A DNA stretch of 59,993 nt from Thermoproteota archaeon. Lineage in GTDB: Archaea > Thermoproteota > Nitrososphaeria_A > Caldarchaeales > Calditenuaceae. This document shows, one piece after another, positions 57,993 to 59,993 of this stretch. The translations under genes were made by a program, and so were the position numbers. The stretch spans positions 64,974 through 124,966 of the forward strand of contig JAUQPZ010000001.1 in the NCBI GenBank assembly GCA_030550155.1, in the 5' to 3' direction. How positions within the stretch are numbered: position 1 is the stretch's first letter; every line of letters starts with the position of its first letter. Under the pieces are notes generated by a model that did no database searches, had not been told where the DNA came from, and was given only the letters and a program-made list of their open reading frames with translations.

Positions 57993-58838
57993 ATGAGCCA
58001 GGTTACCAGCGGATATTATGCACCAGCTAGTTTAAGGGACGCCATTTCTTTGAAGAAGAGGCTTCGAGAAAGAGCGCTTATCGTGGCTGGCGGTACAGCT
58101 GCTGTGCAGCTTATCAGTAAAATGATAGCTGAGCCCGAGGTGATAATCTCGCTTGAGAAGGTCCCACTTGATTATGTGAAGGTTCAGGGGAATGTTGTGG
58201 AGATAGGTGCGACAACTCCTATTAGTAGGCTACTCGAGAAAAAAGATCTTCCCAATGCGTTAAGAGAGGCTGCTGAAAATATTCACGGCCTTGCCCTTAA
58301 GGATATGGCAACAGTAGGAGGTAATATCTTCACACCAGCCCCAGCTGGAGACATAGCCACAGCACTATTGTCGTTGGACGCGACACTAGTGCTAAGAGGG
58401 ACAAGGGGGATGAGAGCCGTCCCCTTCTCTAAATTCTACAGAGGTCCACTCGAATATAACATTAAAGCAGATGAAGTATTAACAGCAATCAAGATCAGGA
58501 GGGCGCCAGGGCTTTCATCCTTCCTTAAGCAGACACCTTTGAGATATAGCGGTCCGACAATCGCGTCGGCCTCGGTCGGCTTGGACTTGGACAAAGATAA
58601 GAAGGCTCGAAGAGTGATGGTGGCGATAGGTGGTCTGACAACACATCCCTATCGGGTTAAAAGGGTTGAGAGGTTTCTCACGGGTAAGAGGTTGACTAGC
58701 GAACTTATAGAGGAAGCCGCTAAACAGCTAGTTGATGATAATGTAGATGTCATCGAGGACGCGTTAGCCTCTTCATGGTATAGAAGGGTGATCGCGCAGG
58801 TCTTGTTCAAAAAGATTTTAAACAACTTTATTCGATGA
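57993..58838 (+). CDS. coxM: Molybdenum hydroxylase FAD-binding subunit (CoxM/xanthine dehydrogenase family)
   Basis: 281 aa; LIVAGGTAAVQL, VVEIGATTPISRLLEKKDLP, DMATVGGNIFTPAPAGDIATALLSLDA. Confidence 0.92.
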   Translation: MSQVTSGYYAPASLRDAISLKKRLRERALIVAGGTAAVQLISKMIAEPEVIISLEKVPLDYVKVQGNVVEIGATTPISRLLEKKDLPNALREAAENIHGLALKDMATVGGNIFTPAPAGDIATALLSLDATLVLRGTRGMRAVPFSKFYRGPLEYNIKADEVLTAIKIRRAPGLSSFLKQTPLRYSGPTIASASVGLDLDKDKKARRVMVAIGGLTTHPYRVKRVERFLTGKRLTSELIEEAAKQLVDDNVDVIEDALASSWYRRVIAQVLFKKILNNFIR

Positions 58839-58848
58839 GGAGGGAGAA

Positions 58849-59310
58849 GTGTTGAGAATAAAATTCAAGCTTGATGGGGAGGTAGTTGAGGTTGATGCTA
58901 AGCATACAGATACTCTCTTGAAGATATTAAAGGATAAGTTGGGCGTCGGGGCTGTACATTTCGGATGCGGAGAGGGAACTTGCGGGGCCTGCATAGTGCT
59001 TGTAAATGGGAGGCCGAGATATTCCTGTCTAACGTTGGCTGGGTATGTCGATGGAAAAGAAGTCACGACGGTCGCGGGTTTGGCCCATGATGGAGAGCTG
59101 AGTGAGATACAGAAGGCATTCCTTGAGAATGACGCGGCACAGTGTGGTTATTGCACGCCTGGGATGATCTTGATTGCTAAGGCATTGCTCGATAGAAATC
59201 CCTCACCGTCTGATGAGGAGATATTCGACGCCCTGGCTGGGAACCTCTGCCGATGTACAGGCTATGTCCCAATCATAAACGCTATAAAGTCCCTTTCTAA
59301 GAAAAGGTGA
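58849..59310 (+). CDS. coxS: Molybdenum hydroxylase [2Fe-2S] subunit (CoxS type)
   Basis: 153 aa; FGCGEGTCGACIVLVNGRPRYSC and AAQCGYCTPGMI...GNLCRCTGY. Confidence 0.95.
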   Translation: MLRIKFKLDGEVVEVDAKHTDTLLKILKDKLGVGAVHFGCGEGTCGACIVLVNGRPRYSCLTLAGYVDGKEVTTVAGLAHDGELSEIQKAFLENDAAQCGYCTPGMILIAKALLDRNPSPSDEEIFDALAGNLCRCTGYVPIINAIKSLSKKR

Positions 59311-59317
59311 GAAAAAT

Positions 59318-59993
59318 ATGTCTGGCCAGTTCGCAGCCGTAAGTGCTCCGATCAAGAACGTCCAGTTGTTGGGACACGTTACAGGCGCCACACAGTATGT
59401 CGATGAGATATCATTTCCAGGCATGTTATGGATTAAGGCTGTTCGCAGCCCTGTTGCCCGCGGCAAGATAAAAAAGATTGATACTTCGCGTGCTGAGAAA
59501 GTGCCGGGTGTCATTAAAATCATTACTGCTAAGGATGTGCCAAATAACATTCATGTTAACATGGCTGGCATTGGGATAGGGCCACCTGACGAGCCGGTTC
59601 TCCCTGAGGATGAGGTGAAATACAAGGGGGAGGCGATATGCCTCGTAGTTGCTAGGGATGAGGAGACCGCGCTTAAGGCGGCCCAGTTGGTTGAGGTGGA
59701 GATAGAGGAGCTGCCGCCGGTCCTCGACATGGAGGAGGCCCTGAAGCCTGACGCGCCTGTTATAACTAAGTGGGGTGTGAACGCCTTCATCTACGGCTCA
59801 GGAATGGATGGCGCCACAAAGCCAGGTAGGCCTGGTAGGCCCTTCTTTCTCGTGAGGAGAGGAGATGTTGAAACTGCCTTCAAACAAGCAGACAAAGTGG
59901 TTAAGGGCAGCTACGTCATTCCACCCATAGAGCACGCACCTATAGAGCCACATGTATGTGTGGCTAAGCCGGAGCCTGGAGGCAAGCTTACAA
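59318..59993 (+). CDS. coxL: Molybdenum hydroxylase large (Mo-binding) subunit, 3' truncated
   Basis: My translation from ATG 59318: MSGQFAAVSAPIKNVQLLGHVTGATQYVDEISFPGMLWIKAVRSPVARGKIKKID...; runs off the window. Confidence 0.9.
   Translation, partial: MSGQFAAVSAPIKNVQLLGHVTGATQYVDEISFPGMLWIKAVRSPVARGKIKKIDTSRAEKVPGVIKIITAKDVPNNIHVNMAGIGIGPPDEPVLPEDEVKYKGEAICLVVARDEETALKAAQLVEVEIEELPPVLDMEEALKPDAPVITKWGVNAFIYGSGMDGATKPGRPGRPFFLVRRGDVETAFKQADKVVKGSYVIPPIEHAPIEPHVCVAKPEPGGKLT

Noticed and set aside
1-59993. CRISPR array, cas genes, transposase or integrase
   Set aside because: No regularly spaced direct repeats and no transposase/integrase/Cas motifs recognised. The CARF-like hint in 9108-12254 is on a permease, so it is not evidence for a CRISPR locus.
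1-59993. Ubiquitin-like, E1, E2 or JAMM protease gene to complete a ubiquitin system
   Set aside because: Looked for a C-terminal GG UbL, E1 Rossmann plus Cys, E2 UBC and JAMM motifs among the listed ORFs; none convincing. The ligase idea therefore stays inferential.

Overview
This 60 kb window is a gene-dense archaeal chromosome segment. Evidence for archaea: eukaryote-like ribosomal proteins S17e, S3Ae, L15e and L40e, NAC, Trm1, CTP-dependent riboflavin kinase, proteasome beta, an A/V-type ATPase, and a RecJ-like DHH nuclease next to Pcc1. The mix of a CoxMSL-type molybdenum hydroxylase, Sulfolobus-like proteasome beta1 and RING-like zinc fingers suggests Thermoproteota/Thaumarchaeota-Aigarchaeota relatives, but that taxonomy is inference. 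I found about 50 supportable CDSs and two tRNAs (Met-CAU and Ala-UGC). I saw no rRNA, CRISPR array or insertion sequence. The main candidates for something undescribed are: (1) a 37.4-39.7 kb cassette with two RING/PHD-like C4HC3 zinc-finger proteins of nearly identical spacing, one soluble and overlapping a coiled-coil gene, one membrane-anchored, plus a second large coiled-coil gene; (2) a 584-aa protein joining a winged helix, an ATP-cone-like segment and a domain resembling anaerobic ribonucleotide reductase (NrdD) without the glycyl-radical C-terminus; (3) a 1048-aa FtsX-type permease with a C-terminal soluble domain that may be Rossmann/CARF-like. Other notable points are a proteasome beta subunit whose Thr1 position is Ala, an AN1 zinc finger fused to a site-2 protease, a partial A-ATPase operon with a V-like P-loop, and an asparagine-synthetase-like protein without the N-terminal Cys. 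All family calls are from motif reading; no database search was run.
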